A stretch of 64,000 nucleotides of DNA. Source: Murimonas intestini (lineage in GTDB: Bacteria; Bacillota; Clostridia; Lachnospirales; Lachnospiraceae). How positions within the stretch are numbered: the stretch's first letter is position 1; each line of letters opens with the position of its first letter. The DNA lies in contig QGGY01000003.1 of assembly GCA_003148945.1 (NCBI GenBank), positions 62,001 through 126,000 of the forward strand. Direction: 5' to 3'. A program made the translations under genes and the position numbers. Shown in pieces: positions 56,304 to 64,000 of this stretch. The notes beneath the pieces were generated by a model. That model was not told where the DNA came from, ran no database searches, and saw only the letters and a program-made list of their open reading frames with translations.

Positions 56304-57074
56304 CTATACTGTGACAACGGTGTATTTCCTTACCTTTTTCAAGAAAAATACAGTGAGAAAAATTGCGGCAGCCAGCAATGCAGGCCCTGCAAAAAAGCTT
56401 CCGGCAGATACGGCATCACTTGAAATACAGGTTGGTTCAAAGGCCACAACCAGGCGGTACTGCGCCAACTGGAGAATGGAGAGTACGAAGTTTTCCAGCA
56501 TAACATAGACAAAGGGCCCGGTCAGGATCACAAAAATGTTCTTTAAATACATAGAAAAGACAAACCCTAAACTCATGACCAGGATGCCAATAATTCCCTT
56601 CCAACAGGAGAGCAGAAGGGCATAGAGAAGAGGGTTTTGCGTAAAAGTATTTAGAAATACATGGTCAAATGCAGCGCTGCCGGCTGAAGCATTTAAGTGA
56701 ACAGGGGGATTGATGTACAGCGCACATAAGGCGGAAAGCAGGTAGGGAACAAACAGGATAAAAAACGCACTTAAAGCGTAGACCAGCCATTTTGCACCCA
56801 GATATTTTTTCGCCGGTACGCGGGGCAGCACATATAGCATAAAATTGTTCCTTCGCTCGTAATACAGGTTCCAGCACAGGGGCATTACAACAAATAAAGG
56901 AAACAGCAGACTGAATATCTCAGTTCCGATTTCCCAGGCGTCCAGGCTGTACTGCAAAGTATAGCTTTTATATAGGGTAGTGGACAACACGCAGGCTGCT
57001 GTTGTCAAAAGAAATGCGGATGCAAGTACCGGCAGGCGGATTTTTTTCCACTCTGATTTTATAAGATTCCACAT
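56304..57074 (-). CDS. ABC-2 permease
   Basis: 256-residue membrane protein with six hydrophobic segments, starting MWNLIKSEWKKIRLPVL. ATG 57074 follows AAGGAG; the longer reading begins at the -35 of the promoter and is rejected. First gene of the operon. Confidence 0.8.
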   Translation of the reverse strand: MWNLIKSEWKKIRLPVLASAFLLTTAACVLSTTLYKSYTLQYSLDAWEIGTEIFSLLFPLFVVMPLCWNLYYERRNNFMLYVLPRVPAKKYLGAKWLVYALSAFFILFVPYLLSALCALYINPPVHLNASAGSAAFDHVFLNTFTQNPLLYALLLSCWKGIIGILVMSLGFVFSMYLKNIFVILTGPFVYVMLENFVLSILQLAQYRLVVAFEPTCISSDAVSAGSFFAGPALLAAAIFLTVFFLKKVRKYTVVTV

Positions 57075-57105
57075 GGATTCCAGCTCCTTTCTGCAGCTTT
57101 TTTCT

Positions 57106-57134
57106 ATCATAACACTACTTTTTCGTCGGTTCAA
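57106..57134 (-). promoter_or_regulatory. Promoter of the - strand ABC operon
   Basis: On the - strand: -35 TTGAAC (57134-57129), 17-bp spacer, -10 TATGAT (57111-57106), 31 bases before the permease start. Confidence 0.7.
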
Positions 57135-57150
57135 TCCTCCGGAAACGAGA

Positions 57151-57196
57151 GAGGGCTTTAAGGGAACGAAAATAAGTTCATTCCCTTAAAGCCCTC
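57151..57196 (-). terminator. Terminator of the AgrC/AgrA-like operon
   Basis: Perfect 16-bp stem: GAGGGCTTTAAGGGAA (57151-57166) with its complement at 57181-57196 and a 14-base loop. It sits 25 bases past the kinase stop. The T tract is weak. Confidence 0.7.
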
Positions 57197-57220
57197 ATTG
57201 GTACCCGTAGGTATGTGACA

Positions 57221-58543
57221 TTATGGCATCAGGACACCAAATACCACATAGTTTCGGCCATCAACAGATTCATTGCGTGTGATGATCCTGCCGTGGTAAC
57301 GCTCCGTTATACGCATAAGATTGTACAGGCCGAAGCCATGCAGTGCAGAATCCTTTTTTGTTGTGGTCCCTTTGCGGAACAATTCCATAAATTCTGTATT
57401 TGACAGAGCTGCGGAAGGATTGGAAACCAGCAGTTCCGTATACTTTTCACACTGCCGGCTTTTGATATAGATCACATCTTTCCCGGAAGAAGCTTCAATT
57501 GCATTATCCAACAGGATTCCAAGGAGTTCGATCCATTCTGTTTCCGGTACTGATCCTTTTTTAAAGAGGGCATGAAGTTCCATCTCCATACGGACACCGG
57601 AGGCTTCGGCCTGCTTCATTTTGCCGAAAAGCATTCCAGCAATGATCTTGCTGTCGCATAATAACAGCTCCTGGTCATTTGGATTTATGCCGAGACCTTG
57701 GGTGAGCAGATATATATTTTCCTTTGCTTCTTCCAGTGTGTTTGCGGAATCAATGGCTGTTTCAATGGCAAGCAGACGGTTATTAAATTCATGCTGTCTT
57801 GCCCGGACCTGAGAGATCAATTCTTCTACGATTGGTACATACTGCTCTATCATGTGGATATGTCTGCGCTCCTGTGCTCTGCGCTGGTCGAAAATAAGCA
57901 AGATGCTGTCTGCCGTTAGAAGGATCAAAAGAAGAGCAGCGGTTATTCCCATGTGTGCCGAAAAAGCTGTGACATCAAAGGAAAAAACAGTGAGTGTCAT
58001 GATCATGAAAATGGCAATACTTGCAGAAATAAGCCGGACAGTGAAGCTGCCTGATCGGAGCGCGCGCTGTAACCAGGAGAAAACCGGGGTAAAGAGTAAT
58101 ATAAAAATAAATAGAAGAGACCCAATGCGGCTTCCCATAGAAAGCAGAGGGCCGTCTGCTCCCAAAAGGGCAAAAAAGGCTACATTTATGCTGCGCACAG
58201 ACAGGTAAACAGAGAAAGCTGTCATGGTTCCACAAAAAACGAAGCCGTTATCCTCTGCGCCATAGAATAAGCTGTTAAGTAAGAGTACGCCAAGCATGAG
58301 AAACAGTAATATCACGGTACTGTCTGCAGGAGCCAGTTCAAAGCCTGATAAAGGAAATAGGATATGGAATTCGTTCCCTGCTGTGATTACGGACCTGGAT
58401 GCCATGCAGAGCACCAGAAGGACAGGAAAGAGAAAGAAGTCTTTCATTTTTGCCGTATTCCGTGTGCGGAAAACAGACTCACAGCAGAGGGTAAGCATAG
58501 CGGCATCCAGACAAAGCTGCAGAACGATTATGATGGTTTCCAT
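57221..58543 (-). CDS. AgrC-like sensor histidine kinase
   Basis: 440 residues: six or more N-terminal membrane helices (to about residue 200), then a HisKA-like dimer helix with the phosphorylated His in ARQHEFNNRLLAIE and a GHKL ATPase part (GILLDNAIEAS, LHGFGLYNLMRITERYHG). This is the AgrC/ComD/GHKL layout that senses peptides. ATG 58543 follows GGGAGGG. It overlaps the regulator gene by 16 bases. No AgrB or AgrD gene is visible nearby. Confidence 0.9.
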   Translation of the reverse strand: METIIIVLQLCLDAAMLTLCCESVFRTRNTAKMKDFFLFPVLLVLCMASRSVITAGNEFHILFPLSGFELAPADSTVILLFLMLGVLLLNSLFYGAEDNGFVFCGTMTAFSVYLSVRSINVAFFALLGADGPLLSMGSRIGSLLFIFILLFTPVFSWLQRALRSGSFTVRLISASIAIFMIMTLTVFSFDVTAFSAHMGITAALLLILLTADSILLIFDQRRAQERRHIHMIEQYVPIVEELISQVRARQHEFNNRLLAIETAIDSANTLEEAKENIYLLTQGLGINPNDQELLLCDSKIIAGMLFGKMKQAEASGVRMEMELHALFKKGSVPETEWIELLGILLDNAIEASSGKDVIYIKSRQCEKYTELLVSNPSAALSNTEFMELFRKGTTTKKDSALHGFGLYNLMRITERYHGRIITRNESVDGRNYVVFGVLMP

Positions 58544-59259
58544 GATCCCTCCCATAATACAGACTGATATTTATTTCCGATGGGGATCGTTTCGGGAAAG
58601 TGCCTTAGTATAATTTCCCGTTTGGTCTTGTCTATTTTCTGGATGTATGCGGTATTTACCACATAACTTCTATGACACTGGACAAAGAAGGGATCCTCCA
58701 GGAGCGACAATATTCCGGCCAGTGTGTAACCGGAAATAGTGTCGGATTTTATTCCAAGCGAGGGGCTGTTGGTGTGGATAATAACCTTTTTTCCAAATGC
58801 TTCTATATAAGCAATCTCCGGCACACGGTATTCCAGGATGAACTGCTTCTGCTGAAGCCGAATGGTTTTTGCAGAAGGGCTGATCCGGTCAGACAGTCCC
58901 AGGGCATCACAAAAGACAGACTGAAACTCAGTCTCATGAAAAGGCTTTATAAGGAATCCGTAACATTTCACATCCCGGTATGCAGACAATTCTTCCCCGG
59001 CTAAGGCAGTTTCAAAAATAATGGGTGTATATTTGTATTCCGGCAGTTCCCGAAGCTGTTTTGCAAGATGGGTTCCTTTATAATCTTCCAACTGTATATC
59101 AATGATGAATAAAGTGACGGGGTTGGACCTGGCGTATCCCAGCGCTTCCCCTGCTTCGGAAAACGCAGTAACGTCTAAGTCAGCCGAAATATTTTTAATG
59201 TACTGCCGTATACGTTTGACAGCAGATTCATTGTCTTCAACTAATAATATTTTCTTCAT
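58528..59259 (-). CDS. LytTR response regulator (AgrA-like)
   Basis: 243 residues: receiver domain with ED (8-9) and phosphorylated Asp54 in FIIDIQLEDYKG, then a LytTR DNA-binding domain (EIAYIEAFGKKVIIHT, FVQCHRSYVVNTAYIQKI). First gene of the operon with the AgrC-like kinase. Likely targets are its own promoter and the nearby ABC operon, though no LytTR site was recognised. Confidence 0.92.
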   Translation of the reverse strand: MKKILLVEDNESAVKRIRQYIKNISADLDVTAFSEAGEALGYARSNPVTLFIIDIQLEDYKGTHLAKQLRELPEYKYTPIIFETALAGEELSAYRDVKCYGFLIKPFHETEFQSVFCDALGLSDRISPSAKTIRLQQKQFILEYRVPEIAYIEAFGKKVIIHTNSPSLGIKSDTISGYTLAGILSLLEDPFFVQCHRSYVVNTAYIQKIDKTKREIILRHFPETIPIGNKYQSVLWEGSWKPS

Positions 59260-59304
59260 CTGCTTAATCCCTTCTCAGGCTTTGGAGTATTAATATTATT
59301 ATTT

Positions 59305-59333
59305 AATATACTTTGTTTCTTGGGAGAAATCAA
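59305..59333 (-). promoter_or_regulatory. Promoter of the AgrA/AgrC-like operon
   Basis: On the - strand: -35 TTGATT (59333-59328), 17-bp spacer, -10 TATATT (59310-59305), 45 bases before the regulator start. Confidence 0.65.
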
Positions 59334-59373
59334 GAAATATAGTGGTAACAAAGGAAAACGGCGTTATGTATCT

Positions 59374-59955
59374 TTAAAGGAACAAAGAAATGGCGCAGTA
59401 AACAAGCAAAAGAGCCATAATCATATTTACCGTTTTTGTGTGTTTAGAGAAGAATTTACAAAATGCCGATCCGAACAACGCCCACACAAAAGAACCGGAG
59501 GCGCCTATTAAAGATAATATAACAGTAAACCCTGCTAATGCCGAAACGGAATGACAGACCGGCAGGATATAAAGTGACATAGCAGTAATTGCATATATGT
59601 AAATTTTAGGATTGGCAAACTGCAATACCATGCCGGAAATGAAGCTGGCCTCTTTGCCTCCGCCTGCATTTAATTCAGAAGAACTTTTCCAGACTTTCCA
59701 CGCAAGGTACAGCATATAGGCAGCGCCTAATATCTGCATGACAATTTTTACTTTGGGGAGATACGAATAAAGCGTTGCACTAAAAGCGGTGCATGCAGAC
59801 ATAACTACTGTAAATCCGGCCAGTATGCCCAGATTAAAGCATACACTCCGCCGGAACCCCAACCGTATTGCGTTGCTCATGGAAAGCAGATTATTTGCAC
59901 CTGGAGTATAAGCTGTAATAAAACAATAAATCAGAAAATCATATAAATGTAGCAT
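59374..59955 (-). CDS. LysE/RhtB family exporter
   Basis: 193-residue membrane protein with six hydrophobic segments and the family motif TPGANNLLSMSNAIRLGFRR near the N-terminus, plus QFANPKIYIYAI. Exports amino acids or related compounds. AGGAGG precedes the ATG. It is divergent from an XRE-cupin regulator with a shared palindromic operator. Confidence 0.9.
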   Translation of the reverse strand: MLHLYDFLIYCFITAYTPGANNLLSMSNAIRLGFRRSVCFNLGILAGFTVVMSACTAFSATLYSYLPKVKIVMQILGAAYMLYLAWKVWKSSSELNAGGGKEASFISGMVLQFANPKIYIYAITAMSLYILPVCHSVSALAGFTVILSLIGASGSFVWALFGSAFCKFFSKHTKTVNMIMALLLVYCAISLFL

Positions 59956-60018
59956 AGCAGCCTCCTTTCTTCTTTACAAACTTAAATTGAAATTGTATAA
60001 TAATACAAAATGGTTATT

Positions 60019-60060
60019 ATATTGCACTAGTACGATATAATAATACAACTAGTGCAATAT
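60019..60060. promoter_or_regulatory. Operator palindrome between LysE and XRE-cupin genes
   Basis: Perfect 13-bp arms ATATTGCACTAGT (60019-60031) and ACTAGTGCAATAT (60048-60060), with a 16-base AT-rich centre that holds TATAAT-like sequence. Probable binding site of the XRE-cupin regulator, controlling both directions. Confidence 0.75.
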
Positions 60061-60085
60061 GATGTCAAGAGGAGGCGGAAAATTT

Positions 60086-60637
60086 TTGGATTCAATGAAT
60101 ATGATTGTCGCTAAAAATATTAAGCGGCTGCGTGAAGAGAATAAATTAAGCATGGATGAGCTTGCAAAGCTGAGCGGTGTCAGTAAGAGTATGCTTGCAC
60201 AAATAGAACGCGGTGACGGGAATCCGACTATATCTACATTATGGAAAATCTCAAATGGAATGAAAGTACCATTTGATGCTTTAACCGTTCGCCCCAAGAG
60301 TCCCTATGAGATCGTAAAGACATCAGAAATTCAGCCTTTACTTGAAGATGGCGGGAAAGTAAAAAATTATTCCATTTTCCCGGATGATGAAAACCGAAGA
60401 TTTGCAGTTTATTATCTGGAATTAGACGAGGGCAGTTATTGGGAATCTGAACCACACTTAAAGGGGACCACTGAATTTATCACAATCTTCACGGGGAAAA
60501 TTGAGATTTATGCTGATGGGCAAAGCTTCGTGATCGGAAAGGGCGAGAGCATACGATTTAAAGCTGATACGGTTCATTCGTACAAAAATGCCGGCAATGG
60601 ATCGGCAACCTTGCACATGATTCTTTTTAATCCCTGA
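60086..60637 (+). CDS. XRE-cupin transcriptional regulator
   Basis: 183 residues: N-terminal XRE helix-turn-helix (IKRLREENKLSMDELAKLSGVSKSMLAQIERG) and C-terminal cupin (EFITIFTGKIEIY, IGKGESIRFKADTVHSY) that would bind a small ligand. The start is TTG 60086 behind AGGAGG at 60070-60075; ATG 60059 overlaps the operator. Regulators of this type often control amino acid exporters such as the divergent LysE gene. Confidence 0.88.
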   Translation: MDSMNMIVAKNIKRLREENKLSMDELAKLSGVSKSMLAQIERGDGNPTISTLWKISNGMKVPFDALTVRPKSPYEIVKTSEIQPLLEDGGKVKNYSIFPDDENRRFAVYYLELDEGSYWESEPHLKGTTEFITIFTGKIEIYADGQSFVIGKGESIRFKADTVHSYKNAGNGSATLHMILFNP

Positions 60638-60654
60638 TAGTATCATTTGAAAAT

Positions 60655-60680
60655 CAGTGTTTTGACACCTAAAAACACTG
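60655..60680 (+). terminator. Hairpin after the XRE-cupin gene
   Basis: CAGTGTTTT (60655-60663) pairs with AAAACACTG (60672-60680). Nine-bp perfect stem, no T tract after it, so a weak terminator at best. Confidence 0.4.
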
Positions 60681-60762
60681 CCGGTGTTATATCCTTCAAG
60701 AAATGTTTCCATTTGTATGATAAGATGGTATTTATAGCAGAAGCAGAAGGGGCTAAAAATAA

Positions 60763-61587
60763 ATGATGATACATGAAATAAATGATAAAATATGGGAACA
60801 TATGAAGTCGGACTGTTCAAAATGTTCAGGATTGTGCTGTACTGCTCTGTTTTTTTCAAAAACAGACGGCTTTCCAAAAGATAAAGCATCAGGGCAGCCA
60901 TGTATAAATTTATTAAAGGATTACCGGTGTAAAATACATTCGCAACTTGAAAAGCAGAAGATGAAAGGTTGTATTGGCTATGACTGCTTCGGTGCCGGGC
61001 AGCAGGTGACACAAGTTATTTATCAAGGTCAGACCTGGAATGATATACCAAACCAGTCAACAGAAATTTTTGACGTTTTTGTAATTGTGTTTAAGCTTTA
61101 TCAGATCAGATATTATCTGATAGAAGCATCGTCACTTATTTCAGCGCAGCCACTTAAAAAATCCATTCAGTATTTGATTGAGGAAAATATAAAAATGTGC
61201 CATTACCGCCCTGATAGTATCTTATCTTTAGATTTAGAGGAATACAGGCACAGGGCGAATCAGAGTTTAAAGCAAGTGTGTAAGCTGCTTCAGCAAAGTA
61301 TTCATAGTGAGAGTAAAAAAGTTCCAGCTAATTTTCTTGGAGGCAATTTCAGGGGACAGGACATGAGCGGAGCAGACCTTAGCACAAAACTTTTAATAGC
61401 TGCAAATTTTGAAAAGAGCCTATTTAAAGGAACAATATTTTTAGGAGCTGACACAAGAGACACTAACTTTAGTGATGCGGATTTAAGTGAAGCTGTATTT
61501 TTGACTCAAGGACAGGTTAATGCTGCAAAAGGAAACCGTAATACAAAATTACCCTATCAATTGGATTATCCGCCTACATGGAAGTAG
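60763..61587 (+). CDS. Cys-rich pentapeptide-repeat protein
   Basis: 274 residues. The N-terminal part has a metal-binding-like Cys cluster (CSKCSGLCC near 18-26, then C at 48, 56, 69 and 74: a YkgJ-type zinc/iron-chelating pattern). A helical middle follows, and then pentapeptide repeats (residues about 190-250, ANFLGGNFRGQDMSGADLS, NFSDADLSEAVF). Pentapeptide proteins sometimes protect gyrase; function here is unknown. The start is one of two adjacent ATG codons. Confidence 0.8.
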   Translation: MMIHEINDKIWEHMKSDCSKCSGLCCTALFFSKTDGFPKDKASGQPCINLLKDYRCKIHSQLEKQKMKGCIGYDCFGAGQQVTQVIYQGQTWNDIPNQSTEIFDVFVIVFKLYQIRYYLIEASSLISAQPLKKSIQYLIEENIKMCHYRPDSILSLDLEEYRHRANQSLKQVCKLLQQSIHSESKKVPANFLGGNFRGQDMSGADLSTKLLIAANFEKSLFKGTIFLGADTRDTNFSDADLSEAVFLTQGQVNAAKGNRNTKLPYQLDYPPTWK

Positions 61588-61660
61588 AGAACAGATTCCG
61601 GGTGCAGAGGATAGATATGGGCATGGTAGAAAACAGATGACTGCCGGAGGAGAATATTGT

Positions 61661-62314
61661 ATGAATAAAACCAGAGGGTGGAATTATATGTGTCTTGCAT
61701 TGTATGCATTTGCAGGGCTGGGATTAGAAGCGCTTCTTGCATTTCTTATAGAACCCTTTTTGTACAGAAGTGCGATGAGTGAGTGGACCGTTTTACAAAA
61801 TATTGTTCATTGGATCATAACATGTGTTCTTTGGGGAATTGTTATTATCCTTCTAATCAAACAGGCAAAACATAAATATGGTTTTGACGTATTTGCAAAA
61901 AGCGGGAAAATGAAACCCTGGCAGTGGGCCGTTGCCGTTGCATGTCTGATATTTACATTGTCAGTGTCATACATTGACTGGGGTGGGTTTAAAATTGTAA
62001 AAGAATTTTATTACAACGGGGTGCTTAAATTTATATTTCAATATATTTATTATGTTTTTGAAACAGGTTTATTTACCCTCATTATTGTCTTTGGACAAAA
62101 GGCATTTGAGAAGTGGTTTGGGAATTCCCAAATTCCATATGGCGGAATCGTGGTTGCGTTGACATGGGGGATGGGACATATACTGACAAAAGGGTCACTT
62201 TCCGCAGGATTATTAGCGGCGCTTAGCGGCTTTATATACGGGGTCACATATCTGCTGGCTAATAGAAATATTAAGAAAACATATCTGCTTTTATTTGTGA
62301 TGTTTGTGCTTTGA
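61661..62314 (+). CDS. Polytopic membrane protein, CPBP-like
   Basis: 217 residues with about six hydrophobic segments. ALTWGMGHILTKGSLSAGL resembles the second motif of CPBP intramembrane proteases, but the glutamate-rich first motif is poor (FETGLF only), so catalysis is uncertain. ATG 61661 follows GGAGG; the longer reading overlaps the previous gene. Confidence 0.65.
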   Translation: MNKTRGWNYMCLALYAFAGLGLEALLAFLIEPFLYRSAMSEWTVLQNIVHWIITCVLWGIVIILLIKQAKHKYGFDVFAKSGKMKPWQWAVAVACLIFTLSVSYIDWGGFKIVKEFYYNGVLKFIFQYIYYVFETGLFTLIIVFGQKAFEKWFGNSQIPYGGIVVALTWGMGHILTKGSLSAGLLAALSGFIYGVTYLLANRNIKKTYLLLFVMFVL

Positions 62315-62640
62315 ACCAATACATAAGGTGCTGTCATTCCGATAAAAATCTATAGGATTTCATGGGCAGGCGATGACTGAGAATATCACAGGATACTTTG
62401 GAGATTTGGCATCAATATGATTATCACAGACTTTTTTAAATTTAATATATGGATTGATCGGGAGACATGATACGTCACCATTATAAGAGCGCAGCTGTGG
62501 GAAAAGCTCTGTTAATGTGATGCTGAGTGTGTCCCTTTTTTGACGTTCCTTCCCATATATTAAGGTTTTTTTCTGCTTTTTTCATCTCAGCGCACATTTT
62601 CCCTGCTCATCCGTTATACTTAGTGAAAGGAGGTTTCCAG
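62315..62640. other. Non-coding spacer before the ECF sigma gene
   Basis: No convincing gene. A 17-codon frame from 62417 (MIITDFFKFNIWIDRET) has no ribosome binding site and may be a fragment. The last 100 bases are T-rich (TTTTTTCTGC, TTTTTTCATC) and should hold the promoter of the sigma factor gene, which could not be placed with confidence. Confidence 0.35.
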
Positions 62641-63114
62641 ATGGCCATCGATTTAGAAGAAGAATATGACAAGATATACCGGTACTGCTATTTTCACGTG
62701 AGGGAGCAGTATCTGGCGGAGGATATTACTCAGGAAACTTTCCTTCGCTATTTTAAAAGGGCGCCCCAGATAAACCATGGAAGCAGGACAGCCTATCTGT
62801 ATACCATAGCCCGGAATCTGTGCACAGACTATTTCCGCCGAACGGGGACGGAGGAACTGACTGAGGAAAAAGCGGAGGCAGTGTCCGGGACGGAGAGGCC
62901 CATGGAGGGACTGGAAGACAGTATGGATCTGAAGGAAGCCCTTAAGACGCTGACGGTGGAACAGCAGGAGCTGCTGATGCTGCGCTATGCCCAGGAATTG
63001 AATGTGTCTGAGGCGGCCCGGATTCTTGGAATATCAAGATTTGCATTTTACCGCAGGGAAAAAGAAGCGCTTAAGGTATTAAAATTAAAACTGGAAGGAG
63101 GGGATGCTCAGTGA
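62641..63114 (+). CDS. ECF-type RNA polymerase sigma factor
   Basis: 157 residues: region 2 (YRYCYFHVREQYLAEDITQETFLR, SRTAYLYTIARNLCTDYFRR), an acidic linker, and region 4 helix-turn-helix (LTVEQQELLMLRYAQELNVSEAARILGISRFAFYRRE). AAAGGAGG precedes ATG 62641. No anti-sigma domain follows; the next two genes are a membrane protein and an ABC ATPase, so the factor probably controls an export system. Confidence 0.92.
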   Translation: MAIDLEEEYDKIYRYCYFHVREQYLAEDITQETFLRYFKRAPQINHGSRTAYLYTIARNLCTDYFRRTGTEELTEEKAEAVSGTERPMEGLEDSMDLKEALKTLTVEQQELLMLRYAQELNVSEAARILGISRFAFYRREKEALKVLKLKLEGGDAQ

Positions 63115-63836
63115 GACAACTGAAAAAAGAGTTAAAAAAAGCATTTGAGGCCCCGCAGCCGCAAAGAAAGGAAGAATTTCTGCGCCAGCACGGGAATGGG
63201 GGCGGCAGTCTCACGGGATTTCTGATGGTACAGCTGTCTTATATAGGAAAAGGCACCTGGGGGATGATGGCGCTAATATTTATCATCTCAATGCTGGCAG
63301 GCAGATGTATGTACTTTCAGGACGCCAGCCAGGCTCTGGGGATATTGGGAGCCATTATGCCCTTTTGGGCAGGATTATTTATGAGTGAAGGCCTGAAGTC
63401 TAAGAGAAACGGGATGGCGGAACTGGAGCTTTCATGCAGGCACAGCATACTTCAGGTGACTATGGCAAGATTTATCATACTGGGGATTGTGGAGCTGGCG
63501 GCACTGCTGGCAGTAGGGGCAGGAATAGGAAATGCCTGGCGGGCAGGGTTTGTGAGAGGGACTGTATATATTCTTGTGCCGTGGATGGCCACCAGCTTTT
63601 TGTCCCTGTGCCTGATCAAAAGATCAGGTCGGGAAAATGAAGCCTGGTATTGTCTTGGCGCTGCGGTTCTGGTGAGCATTACATTAATGTCCTGCGGAAA
63701 CATTTGGAAAGAGATGTACAGCCCTGTGTTTTTCGGCTGCTGGCTGCTTCTCTTTGCACTTCTGCTGGCAGGGAACGGATATAAAATAAAATGGTTCAGA
63801 CAACATATGGAGGATTATTTATGGAACTTGAATTAG
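63111..63836 (+). CDS. Membrane protein of the ECF operon
   Basis: 241 residues: a cytoplasmic N-terminal 45 residues, then six hydrophobic segments. The GTG start overlaps the sigma factor stop (GTGA). It may be an ABC-2 type permease or a membrane regulator of the sigma factor; the ATPase gene directly downstream favours the permease reading. Confidence 0.7.
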   Translation: MRQLKKELKKAFEAPQPQRKEEFLRQHGNGGGSLTGFLMVQLSYIGKGTWGMMALIFIISMLAGRCMYFQDASQALGILGAIMPFWAGLFMSEGLKSKRNGMAELELSCRHSILQVTMARFIILGIVELAALLAVGAGIGNAWRAGFVRGTVYILVPWMATSFLSLCLIKRSGRENEAWYCLGAAVLVSITLMSCGNIWKEMYSPVFFGCWLLLFALLLAGNGYKIKWFRQHMEDYLWNLN

Positions 63837-64000
63837 ACTGTATTAAGAAGCAGTTTAAAAATAAGATTGCCGTGGACAGGGTTTCTTTCAGGATGCGTCC
63901 TGGAATATACGGACTGCTGGGCGCAAACGGTGCAGGAAAGACAACATTGATGCGGATGATGGCGGGAATCTTAAGGCCTGATGAGGGGCGGATACATTTG
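63821..64000 (+). CDS. ABC transporter ATP-binding protein (cut at the window end)
   Basis: First 60 residues of an ABC ATPase, running off the window. Walker A GANGAGKTTLMR is at about 37-48. GGAGG at 63809-63813 precedes ATG 63821, which overlaps the membrane protein gene by 16 bases. Confidence 0.9.
   Translation, partial: MELELDCIKKQFKNKIAVDRVSFRMRPGIYGLLGANGAGKTTLMRMMAGILRPDEGRIHL

Noticed and set aside
57075-59373. A hidden AgrD-like peptide gene near the AgrC/AgrA pair
   Set aside because: No short frame with a ribosome binding site and an AgrD-like Cys core was found between or around the genes.
62417-62470. Short 17-codon frame before the ECF sigma gene
   Set aside because: It has no ribosome binding site and no recognisable features.

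Overview
The window looks like chromosome from a low-to-moderate GC, spore-forming member of the Clostridia, most likely Lachnospiraceae. The support is gene content: CodY, a SigK-type sporulation sigma factor, HrcA/CIRCE control of groESL, IreB-RuvX-DUF1292, YlbF, RNase J, NADP-type GDH, many TTG/GTG starts behind AGGAGG-type ribosome binding sites, and several small families typical of that group. Family names come from recognisable motifs and gene order; no database search was run.

Left part (1-33 kb) is mostly housekeeping on the + strand. It holds aspS; a small MNT/HEPN pair; a lipoprotein and a DUF1294 protein on the - strand; prmA-rsmE-cysteine desulfurase-thiI; an HPr-like protein on the - strand; mtaB; the ireB-ruvX-DUF1292-rnjA-ylbF-like-mltG-like-trmR-U32 block (tRNA modification, RNA decay and envelope genes); a metallophosphoesterase; sigK; a phosphopantetheinyl transferase; a ComM-like ATPase, dprA and topA; codY; CIRCE-groES-groEL; guaB; a cell-wall amidase; a HEAT-methyltransferase fusion; and a DUF554 protein.

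From 33 to 39.5 kb a - strand operon encodes a YtrA-type GntR repressor and three ABC-2 exporter modules, with a strong promoter and a perfect operator palindrome at its head. gdhA follows, then a degraded patch (Rpn-like tail, frameshifted iron-sulfur reductase, a hairpin-rich repeat element) and a ROK regulator.

From 43.5 to 64 kb the window is an accessory run of signalling and ABC export systems. It contains a two-component system divergent from a LanFEG-type lantibiotic self-protection transporter; a second response regulator/ABC/kinase set; a probable yybP-ykoY manganese riboswitch in front of an uncharacterised protein and a YccF protein; a SAP-domain protein; an AgrC/AgrA-like pair with a three-gene ABC transporter; a LysE exporter divergent from an XRE-cupin regulator; a Cys-rich pentapeptide-repeat protein; a membrane protein; and an ECF sigma factor operon cut by the window end.

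The most interesting signals are non-coding. They are the manganese riboswitch with unusual target genes; two sets of direct repeats at an exact 11-bp period in front of the two lantibiotic-type ABC operons; and a dispersed 27-bp palindromic repeat family with a longer 142-bp MITE-like member, one copy of which supplies the last codons of a histidine kinase.
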